Assembly (NCBI GenBank): GCA_963790045.1
Contig: CAWBMS010000008.1
Location: 62,001-126,000 of the forward strand
Source: DATKMP01 sp963790045
GTDB lineage: Bacteria; Bacteroidota; Ignavibacteria; UBA10030
Direction of reading: 5' to 3'
DNA length: 64,000 nucleotides
Positions within the stretch are counted from its first letter, which is position 1. Every line of letters begins with the position of its first letter. The position numbers and the translations under genes are program-made. This document shows positions 55,323-64,000 of the stretch, piece after piece. The notes beneath the pieces were generated by a model. The model was not told the origin of the DNA, ran no database searches, and saw nothing but the letters and a program-made list of their open reading frames with translations.

Positions 55323-56355
55323 TTATTCCGGTTGTTGTGTCTCTGTTGACAATTCAGAGACGTTCAAATGATCTTTGAAATAAAAATAACCGCCGATAAC
55401 CATCACAATCAAATAGCCGATTTCATGGGTGAGGATAGAATAACTTAACGCTGTCGCTGCATCGACATTGTACAATCGCATCATCGCCACGGTGAGGAAT
55501 GCGTGGTACGTTCCAATGGCACCGGGTGCCGGTAAAATCCATGAGATGGAAGAGATGACTAACAACACCACCGCAGCGCCAATGTTCAACTCCGGTTTTG
55601 CTAATGCCGGAAACGCAAAGAACGGCTCGTACATCCCAAGTGCGTACAATCCCCAAATAGCAAAACTCCAGAGCAGCACCACAAAAAATTTATCTTTTTG
55701 CTTGGCGACGGCAAATCCCGCATAAAAGGAATCAAGAAGATGTTCAATGCGTCCGCGATATTTTGTTGGAATGAAACGCAAGAGCTTGGTCAGAATACGA
55801 AAGAATGCTTCCACCTTAAAAAACAATAGCAGAAAAATCAGCATCGACACAATACAGCCGGCTAAAAACAACGGCCGCATCGATTCGGCATTGGTAATGA
55901 ACGGATCGAGCGAATGCGGATAGATGAAAATAACGACGCACGCTAAAAAATAAAAACTCATCATATCGAGTATGCGTTCTACAACAACTGTAGCAAGCGC
56001 GGAGCTTGTTGAAATATTTTCCAATCTTCCCAGAGCCATCGGACGCACCAATTCTCCTACGCGCGGAAGGACATTGTTCACCGCATAGCCGATCATAACG
56101 CCGGAAAAAAGATTGCGCGTGGACATCTTCGGTTTCACCGGCGCAAGTAAATACGACCAGCGCACCGCACGTACCCAATGACTCAGAATAACGATCGGTA
56201 TGAGTAACGCAACGTACCAATAATTGACGCCTTTGAGTGAATCGAGCAAATCAGAAAATTTTATTCCCCGGAATGCAAAAGTACAAAAAGCCAAGGGCGA
56301 TAAGAAAACTGAGTGTGTAACGAAAAAGAGTTTTTATATTTTTGGGTATCGTCAT
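55323..56355 (-). CDS. Lysylphosphatidylglycerol-synthase-type TM protein (one frameshift)
   Basis: About 343 residues with eight or more membrane helices. The family motif region is FSGVMIGYAVNNVLPRVGELVRP, with later ATVVVERILDMMSFYFLA and AVVLLVISSISWILPAPGAI, GTYHAFLTVAMM. It belongs to the UPF0104/AglD-type transmembrane family, some members of which flip lipids; the function here is unknown. The N-terminus MTIPKNIKTLFRYTLSFLIA is in another frame; removing one base from GTACTTTTGC at 56281-56288 joins FLYF to AFRGIKFSD. It ends near the outer-membrane protein gene and follows the LolA-like gene by 12 nt. Confidence 0.82.
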
Positions 56356-56367
56356 ACTCGGAGCATG

Positions 56368-57015
56368 TTAGCGGAGGTCCACCGTTTCAGCGCCCGCGGG
56401 CGGTGTAAAGTTGAAGGTACGTTCTTTCAGGTTTCCGTTGAGTTTAATATCGTTGATGATATAGGTGGTGGTGGTCTCGTTCACATCAAGGATCAAGATT
56501 TTCTTTACCATCCAATTATTTTCATCTACCCATATTTTGACGGACTTGACAAACGAGCGATCGTCTTTGGGCACAAGCTTGAGCACCGCTTGTTCGCCGC
56601 TTTTCGCTTTTTCGGTTCCGAGAAGTGTCGTATAATAATTGGAGGGCAAGTTCAGCAGAAATTTATCCGGCGTCAGGGAATTTTGATTTTCTTTGTAGTG
56701 ATCAATGATCACTTGGTTGTTTGCTGGCGAATATGCCCACACCGAAATTCCGTCGGTGACGATGGTTTGATGTTCCGATTCAATGCGATAGCGATTCGGC
56801 TTTTTCATATACAACGTGCCGCTGAAACTCTGTTCGATGGCAGAATAGCCGAACTTCACCTGTTGTTCAAATTGCGCAACAGCATCATCGATCATTTCAT
56901 ACCGGTGCTGAATTTGATCGGTCACATATTTCACCGATAGTTCTTTATCCTGCGCCATGACAGTGTTCGCTATCAACAGCACGATCCATCCAAGCTTATT
57001 TATTTTCATCATCAT
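56368..57015 (-). CDS. lolA: LolA-like outer-membrane lipoprotein carrier
   Basis: LolA shuttles lipoproteins through the periplasm to the outer membrane. The 215-residue protein has a signal peptide (INKLGWIVLLIANTVMAQ) and the half-barrel pattern: QRYEM-type start, AQFEQQVKFGYSAIEQSFSG, GTLYMKKPNRYRIESEHQTI and VTDGISVWAYSPANNQVII. FTPPAGAETVDLR is the usual C-terminus. Three Met codons lie in series at 57015-57009, and any could be the start. It lies about 50 nt after ftsK, perhaps cotranscribed. Confidence 0.85.
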   Translation of the reverse strand: MMMKINKLGWIVLLIANTVMAQDKELSVKYVTDQIQHRYEMIDDAVAQFEQQVKFGYSAIEQSFSGTLYMKKPNRYRIESEHQTIVTDGISVWAYSPANNQVIIDHYKENQNSLTPDKFLLNLPSNYYTTLLGTEKAKSGEQAVLKLVPKDDRSFVKSVKIWVDENNWMVKKILILDVNETTTTYIINDIKLNGNLKERTFNFTPPAGAETVDLR

Positions 57016-57063
57016 AATTTCTTTACGCCCATGTTCGTATTGCGGCAAACATTTTTTACAAAT

Positions 57064-59529
57064 TTATAAATCTTGCGGAGGAATTTTGGGATACTTCAAA
57101 ATCGTTTCTAATTCTGCATCGGTTTCGACTAACACCATGCGTGCTTTGCTTCCATCAAATGGACCGACAATGCCCGCCGCTTCCAATTCATCCACCAAAC
57201 GAGCAGCACGCGAATAGCCGATTTTCAATCGCCGCTGCAACAACGAAACCGACCCTTGTTGATGCCGCACAACAATGTGCGCTGCTTCTTCAAACAATTC
57301 ATCCTCGCTGACACCGGCGCCTGAACTTACCTGCCGCTTCTTTTCCAATACCGACGGCAGCTTGAATGGATTGCTGTACCCTTTTTGCTTGCCGATATGA
57401 TTCATAATTCGTTCCACTTCATCGGTGGAGATAAACGCATTTTGAATACGGCTCGGTTTCGGCGAACCCGAAGGCAAATACAGCATATCGCCGTTGCCCA
57501 ACAATTGCTCTGCGCCGTTCATATCGAGAATGGTTCGCGAATCAGTTTTTGATGAAACTTGATACGCAATGCGCGCCGGAAAATTTGCTTTAATCACGCC
57601 GGTGATCACATCCACAGACGGACGCTGTGTTGCAAGAACTAAATGAATGCCGACGGCTCGCGCAAGCTGCGCAAGCCGTGCAATCGGTTCTTCCACTTCT
57701 TTCGCCGCGGTGATCATTAAATCCGCTAATTCATCAATCACCACAATCAAGTACGGCAGCTTGTGATGCTTTTGAGTTTCTGTATCGCGTAAGCGTCCAT
57801 CGGCAATGCGTTCGTTGTAATCTGCAATATTCCGAACGCCCGCTGCTGCAAGACGATTGTAACGATTTTCCATTTCCAACTCGACGCTCTTCAACACCAT
57901 CACGGCATTGTTCGGCTCCGTGATGATTTCTTCGTCGATGTCGGGACAGACAGCCAAATAATGATTCCGAAGTTTTTTGTATAATGTCAATTCGATTTTT
58001 TTAGGATCGATGATAACAAATTTCACTTCGCTTGGATGCAATCGGAAAATAAAACTCGTCAGGATGGTATTGATGCCGACGCTTTTTCCCGATCCTGTTG
58101 CACCGGCAATCAGCAAGTGCGGCATCTTGGCAAGGTCATCGACATAAATTTCGCCTGAAATTGTTTTGCCCAGCGCCATCGGCAGTACGGCTTTGGAATC
58201 GCGAAACTTTGCGGAATTGATCGCGCCGCGAATCGTAACTAATGCCGGTTTGTGATTCGGAATTTCTACACCCACGGTCCCTTTGCCGGGAATCGGCGCA
58301 ATGATACGAATGCCTCTCGCCTTTAATGCCAGCGCAATATCATCTTCCAAACTTTCAATGCGGCTGATCTTCACACCCGTTGCCGGAACAAGTTCATACA
58401 GGGTGACAACCGGGCCCGGAGTTACCGAAACACTACCGTCGATTTCTACACCGAAGTCCGAAAGTTTGGTGCGCAATAAATCGGCGTTTGCTTTCAGCTC
58501 TTCTTCATTCACTTCTTCGGAAGTGCGGGGAGGATCTAATAATTCGACGGACGGAAACACATAATCAATTTCTTCTTCCACATCTTCCGCCTCTTGAATT
58601 TCGCGTTCATCAAAATCGACTTCTTCTTCTTTTACCTGTTCGTGAATATCGAGTTCCAATTCTGAAGATGGAATTTGTTCCATCATTTCGGCAGATTCTT
58701 TTTGCTCCGATTCAATATCCGGTAAAATATTTTTTTTGATTACAGGATTTTCGGGAATAGGCAACGGCTTTGTTCTCGGCTGCTGTTCAATAGTAAGCTC
58801 TTGAGCCGGACGTTTTATTCTAACAGCGGCTTGTGTTGCTTTGACTGCCGCTGCTTTTTCTTTTTCGGCATGCTTCTGTTCGCGCTGGATTTGTTTTTCT
58901 TTCCGCCATGCAATCCATTCTTCAAAATTTGCGCGAATCTTTTCAATCGTTACCTTGTAATCAAGATCAATGAGAAGTGTCAGGACAATAAAAAATGAAC
59001 CGACGATGCAAATGGTTGCTCCAGCTAAGCCCACGGTTTTTGATAACACTTGAGAAATAAAATGCCCGACAACACCGCTCCATTCCATCGGTAGTGCACT
59101 TTCAAACTGGCGCAGCAATCCGGTAAATGATGCGAACACCACACCAAGAATGATGGTATAGTTGGTGAGAACAATTTTTTTGTGAAGTTCTTTTTGATTA
59201 AGCAAATAAACCGACCAGATAAATCCCAGCAGCGGCAGGATAATCACTGCATAGCCAATTGTTGCATTGATGCACCAATTGGAAATAATTGCGCCAAATA
59301 AGCCGAGCCAGTTCTTGGTCGTCTCGGCTTTCAACAAAATGGTTTCATCATTAGAAAAAATTTTAAATAAATCCCACAGCGAAATTTCACCGCTCGCCTG
59401 ATCTGCCGCAGAATAGGAAACGATACTCAACAACAGCATCAAGGAAACAAGAATGCCGGCAAACGCTCCGATCTGCCGCCGATGTTTCGGGTGTTCTTTT
59501 TTCGCTGTCGTATTTTGATTTTCGGCCAT
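57064..59529 (-). CDS. ftsK: DNA translocase FtsK/SpoIIIE
   Basis: Moves chromosome dimers through the septum and recruits XerCD recombination. Four N-terminal membrane helices (residues about 22-190) are followed by an acidic linker, the alpha/beta motor domain with LIAGATGSGKSVGINTI (Walker A) and YLIVVIDELADLMI (Walker B), and a C-terminal winged-helix gamma domain, LLQRRLKIGYSRAARLVDEL, that reads the KOPS guide sequences. The length of 821 residues is normal. First of a minus-strand run toward lolA. Confidence 0.97.
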   Translation of the reverse strand: MAENQNTTAKKEHPKHRRQIGAFAGILVSLMLLLSIVSYSAADQASGEISLWDLFKIFSNDETILLKAETTKNWLGLFGAIISNWCINATIGYAVIILPLLGFIWSVYLLNQKELHKKIVLTNYTIILGVVFASFTGLLRQFESALPMEWSGVVGHFISQVLSKTVGLAGATICIVGSFFIVLTLLIDLDYKVTIEKIRANFEEWIAWRKEKQIQREQKHAEKEKAAAVKATQAAVRIKRPAQELTIEQQPRTKPLPIPENPVIKKNILPDIESEQKESAEMMEQIPSSELELDIHEQVKEEEVDFDEREIQEAEDVEEEIDYVFPSVELLDPPRTSEEVNEEELKANADLLRTKLSDFGVEIDGSVSVTPGPVVTLYELVPATGVKISRIESLEDDIALALKARGIRIIAPIPGKGTVGVEIPNHKPALVTIRGAINSAKFRDSKAVLPMALGKTISGEIYVDDLAKMPHLLIAGATGSGKSVGINTILTSFIFRLHPSEVKFVIIDPKKIELTLYKKLRNHYLAVCPDIDEEIITEPNNAVMVLKSVELEMENRYNRLAAAGVRNIADYNERIADGRLRDTETQKHHKLPYLIVVIDELADLMITAAKEVEEPIARLAQLARAVGIHLVLATQRPSVDVITGVIKANFPARIAYQVSSKTDSRTILDMNGAEQLLGNGDMLYLPSGSPKPSRIQNAFISTDEVERIMNHIGKQKGYSNPFKLPSVLEKKRQVSSGAGVSEDELFEEAAHIVVRHQQGSVSLLQRRLKIGYSRAARLVDELEAAGIVGPFDGSKARMVLVETDAELETILKYPKIPPQDL

Positions 59530-59550
59530 CGTGCTTTTCGTGCAAGAAAA

Positions 59551-60297
59551 TTACACGGGTTCTTCTTTTCGTAATTTAATGACCGTGCCATTCAAGATCG
59601 GCAGCACGGGGACAGAATCCACTTCGGCACACACTTTCAAATCGTCACCCATACCGATTTCCGTCAACAATTTTCCGTGCTCGGTAGATTTCAACAATTT
59701 AAGAATCGATTTTCCAAATGCCTTTTGTAATGCAAGCGCAGCTTGTGCAGCATCTGTTAATTCTAATTTCAATCCTTCGATCTTGGAAAGTTTCTGAATG
59801 ATCATTCCTGCACACACGGAATCTTCCATACTAAACTGCCCAATATTATTCAACCTGCCGGCACAGATGATCAGGAAATCTTTATTTTCGGTTTTGATGA
59901 AATCGACAACCTTTGATAAATTGACGAACGACGCCACCACCAACGTTTTTGCATACCGGCTTTTTGCCATGGCAACAGAACCGTTCGTAGTGCAATAAAT
60001 GATGGACTTCCCTTTAACAGCCGCTTCGGTATATTCCAACGGTGAATTGCCAAGGTTGAATCCCTCGATGATCTTTCCGTTGCGTTCGCCGCCGCGCAAG
60101 GTCACTTCGCCGAACAAACTTCCTGAAATTTTCACCGCCGATTCGATGCTTGCCACCGGAATAATTTCTCGCGCGCCGTTGTTGAGCGCTACAGCAATGG
60201 TCGTACTGGCGCGCAGGACATCGATCACAACAATATTTTTATCGCGAAGCTGCAGTTCATCGAACTGCGTCGTACTGAAACTGAGATCTATTTTCAA
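59551..60297 (-). CDS. comB: 2-phosphosulfolactate phosphatase ComB
   Basis: ComB hydrolyses 2-phosphosulfolactate, a step of coenzyme M synthesis in archaea, and has bacterial homologues of less certain role. The 248-residue protein shows VVIDVLRASTTIAVALNNGA, GEVTLRGGERNGKIIEGFNL, GKSIIYCTTNGSVAM and VVASFVNLS, the conserved set. In bacteria without coenzyme M it may act on another sulfonate or phosphate ester; no other coenzyme M genes are in the window. It lies 14 nt after gcvT and 21 nt before ftsK. Confidence 0.9.
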   Translation of the reverse strand: MKIDLSFSTTQFDELQLRDKNIVVIDVLRASTTIAVALNNGAREIIPVASIESAVKISGSLFGEVTLRGGERNGKIIEGFNLGNSPLEYTEAAVKGKSIIYCTTNGSVAMAKSRYAKTLVVASFVNLSKVVDFIKTENKDFLIICAGRLNNIGQFSMEDSVCAGMIIQKLSKIEGLKLELTDAAQAALALQKAFGKSILKLLKSTEHGKLLTEIGMGDDLKVCAEVDSVPVLPILNGTVIKLRKEEPV

Positions 60298-60311
60298 CGT
60301 ATGCTCCTTAC

Positions 60312-61400
60312 TTATTTTTTGTGTACAAATGGCATATCCACAATCGTCGCACGTATTGTTTTATCCCGTATGACCACATTAAGTTCCGTTCCGACACCAG
60401 ACGCATCAATAGTGACATACCCCATGCCAATACCGCGCTGAAGTGTCGGTGAAAATGTTCCGCTGGTCACCCGACCGATATGTCTTCCCTGATATTGTAG
60501 TTCATAACCGTGACGCGCCAATGTGCGATCCGGCAGTGTAAAGCCGACAAGTTTTCGCTGCAATCCGTTTTTTTTGCATTGCATCATTGCTCGTTTTCCG
60601 TTGAACCCATTTTTATTCAATTTCGTAATCCATCCCAATCCTGCTTCTAACGGATTGGTTGTTTTGTCGATGTCATTGCCGTACAAACAAAATCCCATTT
60701 CCAATCGTAACGTATCGCGCGCGCCCAGACCAATCGGTACAATGACGAATTCTTTTCCGGCGTCGAAGATCGCTTTCCAAATAGTTTGAGCAATCGTTGC
60801 ATCGGCGGTAAAATAAATTTCAAAACCAAGTTCGCCCGTGTAACCGGTGCGCGAGATAATCATCGGAACACCGCATAATTCTGCTTGGACAAATGCGTAA
60901 TATTCGATGGCAGATAAATTTGCTTTCGTCAATTGTTGTAGCGTTGCAAGTGATTTTGGCCCTTGAATCGCCAGCAACGCTGTTGCATCGCTGACATCGT
61001 TCAATGCCACATCGCCAAATTTTTGTGATTGCAGCCAGTCCCAATCTTTTGCAAGATTTGCTGCGTTCACGACCAGCATATAGCGATCTTCCATGCGATA
61101 GACGAGCAAATCATCCACAATGCCGCCATCTTCGTAACACATAGCAGAATATTGCACTTTACCGATCCACAATTTCGACACATCGTTGACGGTAACTTTT
61201 TGCAAGAACGCCAGCGCATCTTTGCCGCGCACTTCAAATTCGCCCATGTGCGAAACATCGAACACGCCGACGGCAGTGCGCACGGCAATGTGTTCTTCGA
61301 TGATGCTGGAATACTGCACCGGCATTTCATAGCCCGCAAAATCAACGATCTTTGCGCCGAGTGTTTTGTGAAGTTCGTAAAATGGTGTTCGCTTCGACAT
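60312..61400 (-). CDS. gcvT: Glycine cleavage system T protein (aminomethyltransferase)
   Basis: Transfers the methylene group from H-protein-bound aminomethyl to tetrahydrofolate and frees ammonia. The 362-residue sequence begins KRTPFYELHKTLGAKIVDFA and shows GVFDVSHMGEFEVRGKDA, RTGYTGELGFEIYF, GARDTLRLEMGFCLYGNDID with the catalytic Asp region, and the C-terminal GRVTSGTFSPTL barrel domain. The ATG at 61400 shares a base with the transaldolase stop (TAATG). The gcvH and gcvP genes are elsewhere. Confidence 0.95.
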   Translation of the reverse strand: MSKRTPFYELHKTLGAKIVDFAGYEMPVQYSSIIEEHIAVRTAVGVFDVSHMGEFEVRGKDALAFLQKVTVNDVSKLWIGKVQYSAMCYEDGGIVDDLLVYRMEDRYMLVVNAANLAKDWDWLQSQKFGDVALNDVSDATALLAIQGPKSLATLQQLTKANLSAIEYYAFVQAELCGVPMIISRTGYTGELGFEIYFTADATIAQTIWKAIFDAGKEFVIVPIGLGARDTLRLEMGFCLYGNDIDKTTNPLEAGLGWITKLNKNGFNGKRAMMQCKKNGLQRKLVGFTLPDRTLARHGYELQYQGRHIGRVTSGTFSPTLQRGIGMGYVTIDASGVGTELNVVIRDKTIRATIVDMPFVHKK

Positions 61401-62047
61401 TATTTTGCCTGTGATTTTTTCCAATCTGCAAGAAATTTTACAATGCCGCTATCGGTCAATGGATGTTTCGCTAACTGCTCCATCACCTTAAACGGAATCG
61501 TACAAATATCTGCGCCGATCAATGCAGCTTGTGTTACATGCATCGGATGGCGCACGCTGGCAACGATCACTTCCGTTTTATACTCATAGTTGCGGTAGAT
61601 CGTCATGATTTGTTCGATGAGTTCCATGCCCTCTTGCCCAATATCGTCCAAGCGTCCGATGAACGGGCTGACAAACGATGCGCCTGCTTTTGCCGCAAGC
61701 AACCCTTGGTTCGCCGAAAAACATAATGTGACATTTGTGCGAATGCCTTCCGCCTTTAGCGCCTTCGCGGCTTTCAATCCTTCAAGGATCAAGGGAAGTT
61801 TGATGACGATGTTGGAATGAATTTTGGAAAGCTCATGCGCTTCCTTCATCATGCCGTTGAATTCCAACGAAACCACTTCTGCGCTGATCGGGCCATCGAC
61901 GATGGAACAAATCTCCTCCAGCAGTTTGTGAAAATCTTTTCCTTCTTTCGCCACCAAGCTGGGATTCGTCGTCACGCCGTCAACCAAACCGAAGCTTGCT
62001 GCTTCACGAATTTCGTTGACGTTTGCCGTATCGATAAAAAATTTCAT
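61400..62047 (-). CDS. tal: TalC/FSA-type transaldolase
   Basis: A small transaldolase (215 residues) of the pentose phosphate pathway, or a fructose-6-phosphate aldolase of the same fold; the sequence does not separate the two. KFFIDTANVNEIREAASFGL and DGVTTNPSLVAKEG start the barrel; the Schiff-base lysine is in NIVIKLPLILEGLKAAKAL, followed by GIRTNVTLCFSANQGLLAAK and GASFVSPFIGRLDDIGQEG. All active-site stretches are present. Its stop overlaps the gcvT start and it follows rng by 15 nt. Confidence 0.95.
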   Translation of the reverse strand: MKFFIDTANVNEIREAASFGLVDGVTTNPSLVAKEGKDFHKLLEEICSIVDGPISAEVVSLEFNGMMKEAHELSKIHSNIVIKLPLILEGLKAAKALKAEGIRTNVTLCFSANQGLLAAKAGASFVSPFIGRLDDIGQEGMELIEQIMTIYRNYEYKTEVIVASVRHPMHVTQAALIGADICTIPFKVMEQLAKHPLTDSGIVKFLADWKKSQAK

Positions 62048-62062
62048 AGGTACACCTTACAA

Positions 62063-63697
62063 CTATTTATATTGATCCGTAATATCTTTTTTCTGTCTAA
62101 TAGAAATAAATTTAAATTCATCCGCCGCCAAGGTTGTTTCAGGAAGAAGTTTGAGTTTGACAAAAAACTTGAACTGTAATTTCGTCAACCGGCTGATAGT
62201 ACCCTGTGAGAGGTATTCGGCAATCGCCGGATTCACTTGCAACTCCAGACGGAATTCCCTCTTCTCCGATTTAAAGCGTTTGATCCAGCGTTCGATCTGG
62301 TTCACCGTCGATGCCTTGGATTGCACCAACCCGGTTCCTCCGCACGTCGGGCATGCTTCGGAAAAATTCATCATCACGCTCTGGCGAATACGTTGTCGTG
62401 TAATTTGCACCAATCCGAATTCCGTCATCGGCAGCACGGTAATCTTTGCACGGTCGCGGCGCATTTCTTTTTTCATTTCATCATACACTTTTTTTCTATT
62501 TTTTTCATCATCCAGATCGATGAAGTCAACGACAACCAAGCCGCCGATATCGCGCAGGCGCAGCTGCCGGCATATTTCGCGCGATGCTTCAAGGTTCGTG
62601 CGTAGCGAATTTAATTCCTGCTCTCGCTTCGCCGCATAGCGGCCGCTGTTCACATCGATCACCGTCATCGCTTCCGTCTTTTCGATAAAGAGATAACCGC
62701 CGCTCTTGAGCCAAAGTTTCTTGCTGAACAGCGCTTGAATATCTTTTTCAATTCCATATCTATCGAAGATCGGTTCACGGTCTTTATAATATTCTAATCG
62801 GTTCAACAAATCCGGCGACATCCACTGAATGTACGCGCGAGTTTCTTTGAATAATTTTTTTTCATCCATCACCACATGTTCAACAGCATCCTGAAATAAA
62901 TCGCGAATAACGCTGGAAGTGGTGTTCATATCTTTGTAAATCAAAGCCGGTGCTTGTTCATTCTTTACCGACTTTTCGATGCTCTGCCATGTCTTGATGA
63001 GTTCATCAAGGTCTTGCTTCAACAATTCATCGGATTTACCATCGGCAACGGTGCGAATGATAGCGCCGAATCCTTTGGGAAGCAATGAACGGACAACTTT
63101 TCGCAAGCGACGCTTCTCTTTAAAATTTGAAAGCTTTTTGGAAACGCCCACTTTTCCATCAAATGGAATCAATACTAAAAATCGACCGGGCAACGAAATT
63201 GCTGAACGAACACGAACGCCTTTTTTACCGACCGGCTCTTTCGTGATCTGAACAAGAATATCCTGCCCCTTTTGTAAATTTACTTCTTGCATCGTCGGCA
63301 CGCGGCGATGCTGATCCCTTCGGTAATCACGCGGTCCGTTGGTTTCGCCTTGAGGAGGTGCGCCATTGGTACCGCCTGCCGCTTCTGCTGCAGCAACGGG
63401 AGCTGCGTCATTTTTTTTCTCCCCATCTTCATCATCGTCGTCTTCTTCAAACAAGGCGTTGTAATCGTCCATCGATCCGACATCGGAGAAATGGAGAAAC
63501 GCATCCTGCGCCATGCCTACATCCACAAATGCCGCGCGGATGCCGGGCATCACTTTGGCAATGCGGCCAAGATACACGTCACCGACATTGCGTTCTTTTC
63601 CGGGAGTTTCTACAAAAAGTTCGGCGAGTTTGCCGTCTTCAAGAATGGCGATGCGATGTTCATTCGCCGTTGAATTGATAACAATTTCTTTTTTCAT
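62063..63697 (-). CDS. rng: Ribonuclease G
   Basis: Endoribonuclease that trims rRNA 5' ends and starts mRNA decay. The 544-residue protein has an S1-type RNA-binding domain (GDVYLGRIAKVMPGIRAAFV, DVGMAQDAFLHFSD) with a long acidic, Ala/Gly-rich insert at about residues 85-130. The catalytic DNase I-like part has TVIDVNSGRYAAKREQ and GGLVVVDFIDLDDEKN with the metal-binding aspartates, and the zinc link CPTCGGTG. RNase E-type C-terminal scaffolding is absent, so it is of the G class. Confidence 0.95.
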   Translation of the reverse strand: MKKEIVINSTANEHRIAILEDGKLAELFVETPGKERNVGDVYLGRIAKVMPGIRAAFVDVGMAQDAFLHFSDVGSMDDYNALFEEDDDDEDGEKKNDAAPVAAAEAAGGTNGAPPQGETNGPRDYRRDQHRRVPTMQEVNLQKGQDILVQITKEPVGKKGVRVRSAISLPGRFLVLIPFDGKVGVSKKLSNFKEKRRLRKVVRSLLPKGFGAIIRTVADGKSDELLKQDLDELIKTWQSIEKSVKNEQAPALIYKDMNTTSSVIRDLFQDAVEHVVMDEKKLFKETRAYIQWMSPDLLNRLEYYKDREPIFDRYGIEKDIQALFSKKLWLKSGGYLFIEKTEAMTVIDVNSGRYAAKREQELNSLRTNLEASREICRQLRLRDIGGLVVVDFIDLDDEKNRKKVYDEMKKEMRRDRAKITVLPMTEFGLVQITRQRIRQSVMMNFSEACPTCGGTGLVQSKASTVNQIERWIKRFKSEKREFRLELQVNPAIAEYLSQGTISRLTKLQFKFFVKLKLLPETTLAADEFKFISIRQKKDITDQYK

Positions 63698-63926
63698 CTG
63701 GAATCCTTATCCATAATACTGCTTGATAATACCAAAAAGCATCCGCAGTTTCGTAACGAGATGGAAAGATTCCGCCTGAAACCAGAAATTGATCGCAGCG
63801 AAAAAACATTCGTTCGTGTATCAATCCAAATCGATGGAAATGAGATGCGTGTGCGCATTGTGCGCAGAGTTCCCCTGTGACCACGAGGCCGATCAGCACT
63901 AACGATATGGTAAAAAGGAAACCCAC
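63660..63926 (-). CDS. Possible small exported protein, overlaps rng start
   Basis: An 88-codon frame that begins with a good signal-peptide-like stretch (GFLFTISLVLIGLVVTGELC) but shows no recognised domain after it. It overlaps the first 38 bases of rng in another frame. The complementary strand also has a hydrophilic open frame over 63728-63880 without a normal start. A one-base error could alter either reading, so this is a weak call. Confidence 0.3.
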   Translation of the reverse strand: MGFLFTISLVLIGLVVTGELCAQCAHASHFHRFGLIHERMFFRCDQFLVSGGIFPSRYETADAFWYYQAVLWIRIPDEKRNCYQFNGE

Positions 63927-64000
63927 TAATTACGTTCTCCGTTTATTGTCTCGCTTCTCGAGACAGCAGCCCACGGAGGGGGCTTTGAAATGCTACAGCA
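63927..64000. other. Right edge of window, short palindrome
   Basis: TGTCTCG (63947-63953) and CGAGACA (63959-63965) form a 7-bp stem with a 5-nt loop. No gene start can be assigned before the window ends. Confidence 0.35.

Noticed and set aside
63728..63880. Hydrophilic plus-strand frame opposite the possible exported protein
   Set aside because: No normal start codon at its beginning and it is antisense to a frame with a better signal peptide; neither can be proved.

Overview
The window looks like a chromosome segment from the Bacteroidota/Chlorobiota side of the FCB group, most like an Ignavibacteria-type organism. The evidence is a C-terminal type IX secretion sorting domain containing QNYPNPFNPST, a PorV/PorQ-family outer-membrane protein, a TonB receptor with a carboxypeptidase-like N-terminus, a type 2 isoleucyl-tRNA synthetase, MqnA (futalosine menaquinone route) and an ATP synthase operon without beta and epsilon. 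No 16S gene is present, so genus cannot be given. Most genes lie on the minus strand.

Layout. 1-5991: AlaX-like protein, mqnA, rplS-trmD-rimM-rpsP, ffh and a PilB/GspE ATPase. 6118-12863: M23 peptidase, bactofilin, two AtpI/AtpZ-like membrane proteins and atpBEFHAG. 13035-15089: zinc-ribbon protein, rpsU and SpoU methylase on the plus strand, then an atypical metallo-beta-lactamase-fold protein. 15294-22785: yggS, divIVA, punA, ileS, a DksA-like protein, lspA and rluD. 22935-25216: a large TPR protein and aroE on the plus strand. 25217-29177: accessory island. 29178-33886: partner-switching regulatory module (membrane PP2C phosphatase, STAS protein, anti-sigma kinase, GAF-PP2C phosphatase). 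34035-34830: TPR membrane protein and tRNA-Arg. 35049-38311: pdhA-pdhB-pdhC. 38391-50031: cell-surface/T9SS block. 50374-63697: LysM transglycosylase lipoprotein, holA, peptidyl-prolyl isomerase, outer-membrane protein, flippase-like protein, LolA-like protein, ftsK, comB, gcvT, transaldolase and rng.

The accessory island is the most interesting part. It holds remnants of IS5- and IS3-type transposases and what looks like two integron gene cassettes without an integrase. One cassette carries an isoprenylcysteine-methyltransferase-like membrane protein. The other carries a two-gene unit, a DGQHR-domain protein followed 3 nt later by a small HEPN-like protein with an R-x4-H motif. Each cassette is bounded by matching inverted GTTAG-type core sites. 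The two-gene unit has the look of an uncharacterised defence or toxin-type system. Next to it lies a noncoding array of 13 units spaced 20-21 bp apart around a TCCAGC core.

Many genes, including ones expected to be essential (ileS, holA, pdhA), carry single-base frameshifts. About fifteen of these defects sit on or beside a GTAC tetranucleotide. The simplest reading is systematic miscalling at a modified GTAC motif in native-DNA reads, not gene decay. Interrupted genes are therefore reported as single coding regions with the break described.

Promoters that can be read by eye mostly follow TTGACT or TTGATT, a 16-17 nt spacer, then TATATT-like; Shine-Dalgarno sequences are present before several genes.
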